From NCBI RefSeq assembly GCF_004765605.1, contig NZ_SRLC01000001.1, positions 2,356,001 through 2,420,000 on the forward strand: 64,000 bases of DNA, in the 5' to 3' direction. This document shows, piece after piece, positions 25,442 through 33,646 of this stretch. The stretch is from Hymenobacter aquaticus (GTDB taxonomy: Bacteria; Bacteroidota; Bacteroidia; Cytophagales; Hymenobacteraceae). How positions within the stretch are numbered: position 1 is the first letter of the stretch; the number at the start of each line of letters is the position of its first letter. The notes under the pieces were generated by a model. That model saw nothing but the letters and a program-made list of their open reading frames with translations. It ran no database searches and was not told the DNA's origin. The position numbers and the translations under genes were made by a program.

Positions 25442-26980
25442 ATGCCGCCCCTTTTCAATCGTCGTCCGGAGCCGGGCCTGACCACGGCCCTCCCGCTGGT
25501 GCCGCTGCCCCTGGCCGAGCTGCTGGTGCGGGTGCGCCAGACGGTAGAAACCCGCTTTGCCGAGTCGTACTGGGTGGTAGCCGAAATTGCCGATCTGACC
25601 CTGCCCCGCCACGACGGGGGCCACTGCTACCTGGTGCTCACCGACCAGCACGTGACCGGCCGCGGGGCCCAGCTTAAGGCCCAGGCCCGGGCCACCATCT
25701 GGAGTCAGCGTTTCCAGCAGCTGGCCCCGGCTTTTCTGGAGCACACCGGCCAGGAGCTGTGCCTGGGGCTGAAGGTGATGCTACGGGTGCAAGTCAAGTT
25801 TCATGAGCAGTACGGCCTGAGCCTCGACGTGCTGACCATCGACCCCAGCTACACCGTCGGGGATTTGGCCCGGCAGCGCCTCGAAACCGTGCGCAAGCTC
25901 GAAGCCAAGGGCCTGCTGGAGCGCCAGAAACAGCTGCCGCTGCCGCTGGGTCCGCAGCGGCTGGCCGTTATTTCGTCGCCCACGGCGGCCGGCTTCCAGG
26001 ACTTCGTGCAGCAGCTGGGCGAGTCGCCCTACGACTTTGCCGTGACCCTGTACCCGGCCACCATGCAGGGCACCGAGTCGCCGGCCAGCATTCTGGCCGC
26101 CCTGGACGCTATCCGGCCCCGGCGCGCAGATTTTGACGCGGTAGTCATTATCCGGGGCGGCGGGGCCAAAACCGACCTGCTGGCCTTCGACGACTACGGG
26201 TTGGCAGCGGGCGTCGGCTCGTTTCCGCTGCCGGTGCTCACCGGTATCGGCCACGAGCGGGACGAAGCCGTGCTGGACCTGGCCGCCCACCTGGCCCTGA
26301 AAACGCCCACCGCCGTAGCCGCGTTTCTGGCCGAGCGTCTGGCCCGCCTCGACGCGGTATTCTCGGGCTATGCCGACCAGATTCGCGGCCTGGCCGCCCG
26401 GCAGCTCGACGCGGCCCACGACCTGCTGACCCAGGCCGGGCGCTACGTGCATCGCGCCGCCCAAGCCCAGCTGCACGAGCACCGCGCCGGGCTGCACCAG
26501 CGCATGCGGGCGGCGGCTACCGTGCCGCGGCAGCAGCTGCAGCAGCAGCACCGCCAGCTGAGCCGCCACCGCCACGGCCTGCACCGCGCCGCGCGCCGCG
26601 CCCTGGGCCAGCAGCAGCAGCAACTGCGCACCTTCGGCCGCACCCTGGCCCAGCGGTTTCGGCGGCTGCACCGGCGGCGGCGCGAGCAACTGCTCCGCTC
26701 CCGCTACCAGGTGCAGCTGGCGGCCGAGCGGCTGCTGCACCGCGCCCAGCTGCGGCTGGCTCAACTCAACGTAGCCCCCTTTCCTGATGCCCCCACGCTG
26801 GCGCGGCACGGCTACGTGCAGCTCATCACCGACCACCAGCAGCCCGAAGCCGCCCTGCAACCCGGCGACGAAGTACGCCTGCTGCTGCCCCACCTGACGC
26901 TGGCGGCCCAGATTGTGGACCGCACGCCCCACCTGGCACCACCCGGTGCTTCACCTGCTAGTTCTGCCCCAACCCCATGA
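25442..26980 (+). CDS. xseA: Exodeoxyribonuclease VII large subunit
   Basis: 512 aa, catalytic subunit of exonuclease VII, which degrades single-stranded DNA from both ends. An N-terminal OB-fold (residues 20-120, with YWVVAEIADLT and GHCYLVLTD) is followed by the catalytic part with AVISSPTAAGFQDFV, VIIRGGGAKTDLLAFDDY and TGIGHERDEAVLDLAAH, and a long coiled coil that binds XseB. The coiled coil (roughly 370-470) is unusually rich in Arg, His and Gln. The start at 25442 follows a TACCTTG promoter-like box at 25428. The stop overlaps xseB by ATGA. Confidence 0.92.
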   Translation: MPPLFNRRPEPGLTTALPLVPLPLAELLVRVRQTVETRFAESYWVVAEIADLTLPRHDGGHCYLVLTDQHVTGRGAQLKAQARATIWSQRFQQLAPAFLEHTGQELCLGLKVMLRVQVKFHEQYGLSLDVLTIDPSYTVGDLARQRLETVRKLEAKGLLERQKQLPLPLGPQRLAVISSPTAAGFQDFVQQLGESPYDFAVTLYPATMQGTESPASILAALDAIRPRRADFDAVVIIRGGGAKTDLLAFDDYGLAAGVGSFPLPVLTGIGHERDEAVLDLAAHLALKTPTAVAAFLAERLARLDAVFSGYADQIRGLAARQLDAAHDLLTQAGRYVHRAAQAQLHEHRAGLHQRMRAAATVPRQQLQQQHRQLSRHRHGLHRAARRALGQQQQQLRTFGRTLAQRFRRLHRRRREQLLRSRYQVQLAAERLLHRAQLRLAQLNVAPFPDAPTLARHGYVQLITDHQQPEAALQPGDEVRLLLPHLTLAAQIVDRTPHLAPPGASPASSAPTP

Positions 26981-27282
26981 CCAACGATACCACCTACCGC
27001 CAGGCTATAGAAGAGCTGGAAACCATTCTGCGGGCCCTCGAAACCGACACCGTGGACGTGGACGACCTCACGGCCCGCGTGCAGCGCTCCGCCGAGCTGA
27101 TCCGGCTCTGCAAGCAGAAGCTACGCCATGCCGAGTCGGCCATTGAGCGGGTCTTCGAAAACCTGGAAGAGGAAGATGAGTCAGACCCGGAAAGCGGGGA
27201 CGACACCCCCACCGGTCCGGGTCCGGGCTTGCCCGAAAAGGAGCAGTCGGGTCGTGGACTTTCGGGGCGGCTGCCCTTCTAG
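26977..27282 (+). CDS. xseB: Exodeoxyribonuclease VII small subunit
   Basis: 101 aa. The first 60 residues form the helical hairpin typical of XseB (YRQAIEELETILRALETD, VDDLTARVQRSAELIRLCKQ, KLRHAESAIERVFENL). Several XseB chains bind each XseA coiled coil. The last 40 residues are acidic and Gly/Pro-rich and are not part of the family core. It overlaps xseA by four bases, so expression is coupled. Confidence 0.92.
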   Translation: MTNDTTYRQAIEELETILRALETDTVDVDDLTARVQRSAELIRLCKQKLRHAESAIERVFENLEEEDESDPESGDDTPTGPGPGLPEKEQSGRGLSGRLPF

Positions 27283-27318
27283 GCCAGGTTTCGAAGATGG
27301 CGAAGGAAACGCGGCTGC

Positions 27319-27348
27319 TTGCATCCAATAGGCTTTAACCTATATTTG
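27319..27348 (+). promoter_or_regulatory. Bacteroidota-type promoter
   Basis: TTG at 27319-27321, 19 bases, then TATATTTG at 27341-27348, an exact match to the TAnnTTTG -7 element. It lies 65 bases before the small gene at 27413 and probably also drives the first seven-helix protein gene. Confidence 0.7.
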
Positions 27349-27412
27349 AATGTTCTACCGCCAAGTAGATTCATTCAACATTTTCTTTATTACCTCCTAA
27401 CCGAACCTCAGC

Positions 27413-27742
27413 ATGTCAGTATTCGACGGCAACGAAGGCACCATTGTAAACCAGACCGTAGCGGCGGGAATGACGCATAATTACCGGGAATGCCCGGATG
27501 GCGACAAGCCCGTGTACAACGCGCAATTCTTCGGCGTCAACAAACTCAGGGCCCTGATGGACGATTGTGGCGACGACTTCATCGGGTTGCGCATCTACAA
27601 CGGCATCGACGACGCGGGCAACCCCACCTTGGTGCTGGTAGGGGCCAAAGCCGACCAGAACGACATGTACGATCGGACGATGCTGGCCTCGGGCCCGCGC
27701 TGCCCGAACTGCTGCGCCACAGCCAGTCCGCTGAACCCATAA
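27413..27742 (+). CDS. Hypothetical protein upstream of the seven-helix cluster
   Basis: 109-aa soluble protein, no signal peptide. It has NAQFFGVNKLRALMDDCGDD, LRIYNGIDDAGNPTLVLVGAKADQNDMYD and ends with RCPNCCATASPLNP, where three cysteines in CPNCC could bind metal. I do not recognise a family. It lies 20 bases before the first seven-helix gene and shares its promoter, so it may belong to that signalling locus. Confidence 0.7.
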   Translation: MSVFDGNEGTIVNQTVAAGMTHNYRECPDGDKPVYNAQFFGVNKLRALMDDCGDDFIGLRIYNGIDDAGNPTLVLVGAKADQNDMYDRTMLASGPRCPNCCATASPLNP

Positions 27743-27761
27743 ATCTTCCGTTACTTTGTGC

Positions 27762-28460
27762 ATGCCAACGTTGGATAGTACCGTCCTGGTAGACATAGCC
27801 AAGCAGCTCAACATTCTGGCTGTCGTGGCTTATCTAGTGCCCATAGCGGTATGCATCCGGCGTTGGCCTCACTTAGCCCCCCCGACCCGCCCACTCATCC
27901 TGACCGCCCTGGGTATCAGCCTGCTGCTAAACGTATTATCGGAAGTCGGCCGGCAGGTCTGGAACACTAATATTCTCTTTATCTACTTTATTACCTGGAC
28001 CGAAACCCTGTTTCTGGGTTGGGCCTACTACCAGGCGCTGCATACTCCCCGCAGCCGGCAGCTGCTGGGCGGAGCCGCCGCCGTTTTTGGGCTGGTGGCC
28101 CTGGCCGAACCGCTGATGCACGGCTTCTCCGGGGAGCAGACCTACACCCGCACGGCCCAGAGCATCCTGCTGATTGGGGCCGCCCTGGCCTATTTCGAGC
28201 AGGTGCTGCACGAACTGCGCAACATTCGCCTGGAGCGGGACCCGATGTTTCTGGTCAGCGTGGGCGTGACGCTGTACTACTCGGGTACGCTGATGGTATT
28301 TGTGCTGGAAGACTCCATGCAGAAACAGCACCAGATAAGTCAGATCTGGATTATGTACATTATTCAGGCGGTGCTGTCCATCATGCTCAGCGGCCTGATT
28401 GCCTGGGCCCTGCACCACGCCGCCCGCCGCACTCAGGAGCATTTCAACCGTAGCTTTTAG
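27762..28460 (+). CDS. Seven-helix membrane protein, paralog A
   Basis: 232 aa with seven predicted transmembrane helices (approx. residues 13-30, 43-60, 70-88, 102-118, 134-152, 165-184, 197-219). It shares with the next two genes the signature Q-S-x-L-L...YFEQ-x-L-x-E-L and D-P-x-F-x-V-S...Y-x-S/A-G-T; here AQSILLIGAALAYFEQVLHE and DPMFLVSVGVTLYYSGTLM. Helix 3 has TETLFLGWAYY. No known family is apparent. It sits in a run ending in a histidine kinase, so a sensory role is likely. ATG 27762 is chosen over a TTG six bases earlier. Confidence 0.82.
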   Translation: MPTLDSTVLVDIAKQLNILAVVAYLVPIAVCIRRWPHLAPPTRPLILTALGISLLLNVLSEVGRQVWNTNILFIYFITWTETLFLGWAYYQALHTPRSRQLLGGAAAVFGLVALAEPLMHGFSGEQTYTRTAQSILLIGAALAYFEQVLHELRNIRLERDPMFLVSVGVTLYYSGTLMVFVLEDSMQKQHQISQIWIMYIIQAVLSIMLSGLIAWALHHAARRTQEHFNRSF

Positions 28461-28506
28461 CTTCGGCCAAGCTCAACCGCCGCGCCGCGTGCCGGCCGCG
28501 TGGTCC

Positions 28507-28536
28507 TTGCCAATATCGGCCAAACCGGTATCTTTC
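28507..28536 (+). promoter_or_regulatory. Promoter before paralog B
   Basis: TTG at 28507-28509, 19 bases, TATCTTTC at 28529-28536; the last base departs from TAnnTTTG. It lies in the 143-base gap between paralogs A and B. Confidence 0.5.
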
Positions 28537-28603
28537 GCAGGGTAGCCGCCTTCTGCCGCTCCCGCCGCCCCAGTGTCCTATTGCTCCTTTTCGTGCCGTG
28601 CGT

Positions 28604-29326
28604 ATGCTTTCCGGGATTGACAGCACGCAGCTTACTGCCTTTGCCCGGCAGTTTAACAACGTGGCCCTGCTCACCTACCTTATTCCCCTGAGCATTGGCC
28701 TGCGCCGCTGGCCGACGTTGCAGCCGGTGTACCGCCCGCTGGTATGGCTGGTCCTGATTTCGGGCTGCGTGTTCAACGGGGTGCTGGCCGAGCTGGGCCG
28801 GCACGTGTGGCACAACAACATCATTTTCCTGCAGCTGGGCACCGTCACCGAAACGCTGTTTCTGGGCTGGGCCTATTTTCACGCGTTTCACTCGGTGCGG
28901 GGCCGCCGGGTGCTGCTGGCCGCCCTGGGGCTTTTCCTGCTCACGTACCTGCTGGAAGCGTTTGCAATTCACAGCTTTAGCCAGGGCCAGGATACGTATA
29001 CGCACGTGGCCCAGAGCATTTTGCTGGTGGCTGTGGCCGTGGCCTACTTCGAGCAGACCCTGCGCGAGCTGCGCAACATTGCCCTCAGCCAGGACCCGAT
29101 GTTCATGGTCAGCGTCGGCACCATTCTGTACTATGCCGGAACCCTCATGGTTTTCGTGCTGGAAGGGCCCCTGCAGTCGCAGCCCGACCTGATCTGGACC
29201 ATGTACATCATCCAGTTTATCCTGCTGATCGTGCTCAACTGCTTCTATTCGCTGGCGCTCTGGTATGGGCACCGCCAGCCCGCGCCCGAGCAGCTACCCG
29301 AAATATGGCCGCCCCGGCACCTGTAA
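28604..29326 (+). CDS. Seven-helix membrane protein, paralog B
   Basis: 240 aa, seven predicted helices, and the closest relative of paralog A: TETLFLGWAYFHAFHSVRGR in helix 3, QSILLVAVAVAYFEQTLRE in helix 5, DPMFMVSVGTILYYAGTLM in helix 6 and MYIIQFILLIVLNCFYSLAL in helix 7. The N-terminus faces out or in unknown; there is no signal peptide and no soluble domain longer than 20 residues, so ligand sensing would have to occur within the membrane bundle. ATG 28604 is preferred to GTG 28598. It seems to have its own promoter. Confidence 0.82.
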   Translation: MLSGIDSTQLTAFARQFNNVALLTYLIPLSIGLRRWPTLQPVYRPLVWLVLISGCVFNGVLAELGRHVWHNNIIFLQLGTVTETLFLGWAYFHAFHSVRGRRVLLAALGLFLLTYLLEAFAIHSFSQGQDTYTHVAQSILLVAVAVAYFEQTLRELRNIALSQDPMFMVSVGTILYYAGTLMVFVLEGPLQSQPDLIWTMYIIQFILLIVLNCFYSLALWYGHRQPAPEQLPEIWPPRHL

Positions 29327-29366
29327 GCGGCCCCGCGTAATTCTGCGGCCAGGGCTGCGGCGATAA

Positions 29367-29398
29367 TTGCCTGGGTGGAATATTATTTTGTATTTTTC
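29367..29398 (+). promoter_or_regulatory. Possible promoter before paralog C
   Basis: TTG at 29367-29369, 21 bases, TATTTTTC at 29391-29398, 47 bases before the ATG of paralog C. The region is locally AT-rich. Confidence 0.4.
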
Positions 29399-29444
29399 TT
29401 CCGCCCTACGCTTCTTCTCCGCTCCCACCTTTGCCACGCCTTGC

Positions 29445-30131
29445 ATGCAGATTCCTTCGTGGCTTCTCACTTTCTGCGAATACCTGGAACATACGGCCAG
29501 CCTAGTCGTGCTTGTGCCGTTGGGCTTGGCGTTCTGGAAATGGCCCCGCCTGGCGCCCGCGCTGCGGCTGATGACCGTCTACCTGGTATTTGCCGAGCTG
29601 ATTCTGCTGGCTTCCAGCATCGTCGAGCTGTATTGGCCCGCCTGGAACAACGGTATCTGGCACCTGTTCACGCTGGTGCAGACGCTGCTGTTCTTCCGCA
29701 TCTACTACCTCACGCTTTCCTCCCGCAACATTCGCCTGCTGATTCAGGGGCTGGCCGCTGGTTTCACGGTTTTTGCCCTCGCCGACTCCCTGTACCTGGA
29801 GGGCCTGCGGCAGGTCAACTCGTACACCCACGTGCTGCAAAGCGCCCTGCTTATTGGGCTGGCCCTGCTGTATTTCGAGCAGCTATTGAACGAGTTGCAC
29901 GTGACTCACCTCGAGCAGGACCCACTTTTTTTGGTAAGTACTGCGGTAGTTTTGTATTTTTCGGGTACCGTATTGTTGTATGTGTTCGTCAATAAGTTTT
30001 CCGCCCCCGCCGATTATGCGAGCCATCAAGTGATTTATACCCTTAACGCAATGGTTAATTTGATTCAATACGTACTCTTTGCCCTGGCCTTCTGGTATGC
30101 CGGCCGGCCTTTGCCTTCCCAGTCGTCATGA
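29445..30131 (+). CDS. Seven-helix membrane protein, paralog C
   Basis: 228 aa, seven predicted helices, most diverged of the three. It keeps the signature QSALLIGLALLYFEQLLNE and DPLFLVSTAVVLYFSGTVL, but helix 3 reads VQTLLFFRIYYLTLS in place of TETLFLGWAY. Its TGA overlaps the histidine kinase ATG (ATGA, 30128-30131), so the two proteins are translationally coupled. This makes paralog C the best candidate for a direct partner of the kinase. The stretch 29930-30060 is markedly less GC-rich than the rest of the gene. Confidence 0.82.
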   Translation: MQIPSWLLTFCEYLEHTASLVVLVPLGLAFWKWPRLAPALRLMTVYLVFAELILLASSIVELYWPAWNNGIWHLFTLVQTLLFFRIYYLTLSSRNIRLLIQGLAAGFTVFALADSLYLEGLRQVNSYTHVLQSALLIGLALLYFEQLLNELHVTHLEQDPLFLVSTAVVLYFSGTVLLYVFVNKFSAPADYASHQVIYTLNAMVNLIQYVLFALAFWYAGRPLPSQSS

Positions 30132-30943
30132 ATAGCTGGCTGCTCCCGGTAATGCTGGCCACGCCGGTGCTGCTGCTGCTGGCGCTGGGCATCGTGGGCT
30201 TCGTGCTGCGCTACCAGCGGCGCCTGCTGCGCCAGCAGGAGCAGCTGCGCCAGGTGCGCGACGCCTCGCAGCAGCAGGCCCTGGAAGCGGCCCTGCTGGC
30301 TCAGGAAGAAGAGCGGCGCCGGATTGCCGCCGACCTGCACGACGGCGTGGGCACGACCCTGGCCATTGCCAAGCTCCACCTCAGCACCCTGGGCCAGCCC
30401 AACCTGACCGAAGAAGCCACGGCCCTGCTCGATCAGGCCATCGGCGAAGTACGGCGCATTTCGCGCAATCTGCTGCCGGCCGCGCTGCAAAAGTTCGGCC
30501 TGCCCTTCGCCCTCGACGCGCTGGCCCGCACCGTGCCCGCCGATGGGCCCACCCACGTCGTGATTGAGCAGCGCGGGCAGCCCCGCCGCCTCGACCCCAA
30601 ACGGGAGCTTATCGTGTTTCGGGTGGTGCAGGAGCTGCTGGGCAACGGCCTGCGCCACGCCCACGCCGAAACCATCGAAGTCAGCGTGGATTTCGGGCCC
30701 GACTACCTTTCCCTGCAGTACCGCGACAACGGCATCGGCTTCGACCCGGCCGCCGGCGACCTGCCGCCCGCGCCGGGCTCCCGCTCGGGCCTGGGCCTCA
30801 CCAACCTGCGCAGCCGCGTGGCCGTGCTGCAAGGCACCCTGCGCCACGACTCGGCCCCCGGCGCGGGTAGTAAAGTTTGGATTTCCTTCCCTATTCCGTA
30901 TCTTCCGGCCGATCAAAAGCCCGCCCTAACTACCTCTGTATGA
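30128..30943 (+). CDS. NarL-type sensor histidine kinase
   Basis: 271 aa. One N-terminal transmembrane helix (residues 5-28), a short coiled-coil linker rich in Gln, then HisKA_3 with the phosphorylatable H71 in EEERRRIAADLHDGVG and a HATPase_c domain with ELLGNGLRHAHAE (N box), YRDNGIGFDP (G1 box) and SGLGLTNLRSR (G2 box). It has no extracellular sensor domain at all, which fits with the seven-helix proteins upstream doing the sensing. The gene overlaps both neighbours by four bases. Confidence 0.93.
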   Translation: MNSWLLPVMLATPVLLLLALGIVGFVLRYQRRLLRQQEQLRQVRDASQQQALEAALLAQEEERRRIAADLHDGVGTTLAIAKLHLSTLGQPNLTEEATALLDQAIGEVRRISRNLLPAALQKFGLPFALDALARTVPADGPTHVVIEQRGQPRRLDPKRELIVFRVVQELLGNGLRHAHAETIEVSVDFGPDYLSLQYRDNGIGFDPAAGDLPPAPGSRSGLGLTNLRSRVAVLQGTLRHDSAPGAGSKVWISFPIPYLPADQKPALTTSV

Positions 30944-31353
30944 GCACACCTACTATCCGTTTAGCTGTAGTCGACGACCATATCCTTTTCCGAAAGGGTT
31001 TGCGCGCCCTCATCAGCGGCTTCCCCGATATGGAAGTTCTCTTCGAAGCCGGTGACGGTCAGGAGCTTTTGGAACACCTCGACCAGGGAATCCGGCCCGA
31101 CGTGGTGCTGATGGACCTGCAAATGCCCACGCTCGACGGGCTGCAAACCGTGCGCCTGATGCGGGCCCAGTATCCGCAAGTGCGGGTCGTTATCATTTCC
31201 ATGCACGACGAGCCCGAGCTGATTGACAGCCTGCACGCCGAAGGGGCCCACGGCTACCTGCTGAAAAATGCCAATCCGGAAGAAGTACGGGGGGCCATTC
31301 TGGCGGCCGCCGAGCAGGCCGCTCCCACCCGTCCTAAGCTGGCCGTGCTGTAA
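30940..31353 (+). CDS. Receiver-only response regulator of NarL type
   Basis: 137 aa. A REC domain of the NarL subfamily: VVDDHILFRKGLRALI at the start, phosphoacceptor D59 in VVLMDLQMP, Ser in VVIISMHDE and the conserved Lys in YLLKNANPEEV. It ends 20 residues later at TRPKLAVL with a TAA stop, so the LuxR-type DNA-binding domain that normally follows is missing. The kinase TGA overlaps its ATG. Output must go through another protein, or the gene is truncated. Confidence 0.92.
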   Translation: MSTPTIRLAVVDDHILFRKGLRALISGFPDMEVLFEAGDGQELLEHLDQGIRPDVVLMDLQMPTLDGLQTVRLMRAQYPQVRVVIISMHDEPELIDSLHAEGAHGYLLKNANPEEVRGAILAAAEQAAPTRPKLAVL

Positions 31354-31387
31354 CCGGGTCATACCCGATTTTCTGGGCTGAAGTCAA

Positions 31388-31422
31388 CCGCAAAAGCCAC
31401 CGCCCGCCGGTGGCTTTTGCGG
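31388..31422 (+). terminator. Terminator of the signalling operon
   Basis: CCGCAAAAGCCACC paired with GGTGGCTTTTGCGG and followed by TTTTT, 35 bases past the response regulator stop. Confidence 0.88.
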
Positions 31423-31502
31423 TTTTTACCGGCTTGGCTTCAAGCTTTTTCTCCGCCCGATTGGGTTCATTAGCCCTAACCGTTCACTACTACTATCCGA
31501 CT

Positions 31503-32849
31503 TTGAAAACCCGCTTTTTCCTCCTGCTATTTCTGGCACTCTATTCGGTGGCCCATGCGCAAACGCCCATTTATCAGGTTAGCTTGCGGGAGCAAAAGCT
31601 GGTAGTAGACAAGGCGGCCTTTCATATTACCGAAGTGCTGGACTTACGCGTCCAGCGCCAGACCATTGGCTGGGTGCAGCGCGGCATGAACAATATTCGC
31701 ATCCCCGCTAATCTGCAGGGTGGCTTGCAGGATGGCCTGGGCGGCTGGCTACAGATGCAGCTCCCGCCCCGGCCGGGCAGCCGCCCGGTGCTACTGCGCG
31801 TGCATGAGTTGCGCATTGGGGAAGTAACCAAGGCCACCTCGGAAAAAGCCACGGCCAGCGTCGACGTGGATTTCGTGGTGCAGCAGCCCGACGGCTCCTA
31901 CCAGGTGCTGCAGCGCTATATAGAGGAAGAGGAAAGCAAAGGGCTGGAAACCACCGGCCACCACGACGATAATATTGCGGCCTGCCTGCAGCGGATCTGC
32001 GTCCAGTTCAACGCCCTGGACTGGGCGCAGCGCCTGGCCCTTTCGCCCCCGCTAACCAAAGAGCAGGTATACTACCGCGGGGGCCGCCGGCCGGTGCCCT
32101 ACGACTACGCCATTCTGACGGCTCCGGCCCCGCCGATGGGCATTTACGGCACTTTTCTGAACTTCCGCAACAACCAGCTGGCGCCGGCCGCCGACCTGGT
32201 AGCAGAAGCAACGGACGAGCCCGGCGAGGTCGACGCGTACCAGGGCAGCGGCGCGGCGCGCAAAGCGCTGGATGAGGTGTGGGGCTTCTCGGATGGGCAG
32301 CAGGTGTACATCAAGCGCAAGCGCCACTTTTACGCTCTGAAGCGCGCCGGCGACGACTTTACCTATACCGCGCAGTCGATGGACGACCCAGGCGTGATAA
32401 ATACGGCGGGCGCGCTGGCCGGAGTGGCCGGGATGGCCATTGCCGCCGTTACCACCCACGGCGACCGGCAGGAGTACACCCTGGATATGGCTACGGGCCG
32501 GGTGGCCGACTTCGACTATCTGGAGCTACTGACCCGGCGCGACACGGCTACGGTGGTAGTATACCGCCGGCCCGGCGGCCCGGCCGCCCCGCTGACGGTG
32601 CTACTCAACGGCAAGGAACTAGCGGCCCTGCCCGCCAACGACTTCGTGCTGATTCCCTGGACCAGCAAAACCCGGGAAGTTTCGCTCTGCTTAGCCGATA
32701 CCGACGGGGCGTGTTACTCGTTTATCCCCGTGTTTGGAGCCACTACCTACGTGGAGCTCAAAGCCCGGACGGCCGGCGAAAAGCCCCTGCTACAATACGT
32801 TCCGCAGAAGGAAGGCGACTATTACGTCAAGAAAATGCGCCGCCGCTAA
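31503..32849 (+). CDS. Secreted protein of unknown function (TTG start)
   Basis: 448 aa. A signal peptide starts at TTG 31503 (KTRFFLLLFLALYSVAHAQ). There is no ATG in a sensible place, and the longer frame begins inside the terminator stem. The N-terminal half contains a beta-rich domain with IRIPANLQGGLQDGLGGWLQM; the C-terminal half has VWGFSDGQQVYIKRKRHFYALKR, a hydrophobic stretch GALAGVAGMAIAAV (about 320-335) and AYTLDMATG-type segments. I do not recognise a family. Four bases overlap the convergent ATL gene. Confidence 0.75.
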   Translation: MKTRFFLLLFLALYSVAHAQTPIYQVSLREQKLVVDKAAFHITEVLDLRVQRQTIGWVQRGMNNIRIPANLQGGLQDGLGGWLQMQLPPRPGSRPVLLRVHELRIGEVTKATSEKATASVDVDFVVQQPDGSYQVLQRYIEEEESKGLETTGHHDDNIAACLQRICVQFNALDWAQRLALSPPLTKEQVYYRGGRRPVPYDYAILTAPAPPMGIYGTFLNFRNNQLAPAADLVAEATDEPGEVDAYQGSGAARKALDEVWGFSDGQQVYIKRKRHFYALKRAGDDFTYTAQSMDDPGVINTAGALAGVAGMAIAAVTTHGDRQEYTLDMATGRVADFDYLELLTRRDTATVVVYRRPGGPAAPLTVLLNGKELAALPANDFVLIPWTSKTREVSLCLADTDGACYSFIPVFGATTYVELKARTAGEKPLLQYVPQKEGDYYVKKMRRR

Positions 32850-33208
32850 CCCAGCTCCACGCTGGGGTCCCAGAACCGGGTTTTGAAGTCCTGCACCTGG
32901 TCATCGACGACGGGAATGCCTTCGGCCTCCAGAAACTCCTGCATGGCGGTGGGCGTGGCAAAATGCAGCCGGCCCGTGAGGAGCCCCAGGCGGTTGACGA
33001 CCCGGTAGGCAGGTATGGCCTCGGGACCCACCGTGGGGTGCGCGGCCATCATGGCCCAGCCCACCATGCGCGCCCCGTGGCGGGCTCCCAGATAGTGGGC
33101 AATTGCGCCGTAGGTGGTCACGCGGCCGCGCGGCACGAGGCGCACCACCTCGTGCACGTCGCGGAAGAAGTTGCGGTGAGCTTCGGTCGGCTCCTTGGGG
33201 GTTTGCAT
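32846..33208 (-). CDS. Alkyltransferase-like (ATL) protein, MGMT family
   Basis: 120 aa, similar to the DNA-binding domain of O6-alkylguanine-DNA alkyltransferase: VPRGRVTTYGAIAHYLG, GARMVGWAMMAAHP and then IPAYRVVNRLGLLTG. The active-site motif PCHRV reads PAYRV (66-70), so the acceptor Cys is Ala67 and the His is Tyr68. The protein cannot transfer alkyl groups. ATL proteins flag O6-alkylguanine for nucleotide excision repair. The usual ATL replacement is Trp (PWHRV), so Ala-Tyr is unusual. Confidence 0.88.
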   Translation of the reverse strand: MQTPKEPTEAHRNFFRDVHEVVRLVPRGRVTTYGAIAHYLGARHGARMVGWAMMAAHPTVGPEAIPAYRVVNRLGLLTGRLHFATPTAMQEFLEAEGIPVVDDQVQDFKTRFWDPSVELG

Positions 33209-33277
33209 GCCCGAAAATACGCAGAAACCCTGAGCGGCCGCCGGGTAAAACCGAGCTCAACACCAGAAAGAGCCCCG

Positions 33278-33469
33278 TTGTTTTTGCTGAGAACTGCTTG
33301 CAGAGTGTCGCGCGCCGGCCGCTTAGCCGGCACGGCCGCCAACCACGCCGCCCGCCTGGGCTGCGCCGAAGTGGCCGAGCTTCCACGCCAGATACTGGAA
33401 GAGGAGCCGCTCGCCAACTTCAATCGTAACGAACTGGCTCAGAATCATATCGACCGGGAAGCCGGGTAG
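33278..33469 (+). CDS. Possible small gene before a terminator
   Basis: 63-codon frame with a TTG start (alternatively GTG at 33305) and no ATG. Its product ends in an acidic helix (EVAELPRQILEEEPLANFNR) and its TAG is 18 bases before a terminator hairpin, which suggests that something here is transcribed rightward. No homology recognised. The rest of the 33209-33646 gap shows nothing else. Confidence 0.25.
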   Translation: MFLLRTACRVSRAGRLAGTAANHAARLGCAEVAELPRQILEEEPLANFNRNELAQNHIDREAG

Positions 33470-33487
33470 CTTCTGCTTCCGGCGTTC

Positions 33488-33516
33488 AGAAAAGCCTGCA
33501 ACCCGCCGGCTTTTTT
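33488..33516 (+). terminator. Terminator-like hairpin
   Basis: AAAAGCC, loop, GGCTTTT with a run of seven T's. There is no confident gene directly upstream on the plus strand other than the small frame ending at 33469. Confidence 0.55.
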
Positions 33517-33646
33517 TGTGTCTTACCCCCTGAAACAAACCATCCACAGGATTTGGTCGAACCCTTCAGGGTAGCCTGTCGTTGTTGAACATCAGCAGTC
33601 CGAATAACGGGCCGTGCTGATTGAATTGGGAAATATCCCTGTATAC

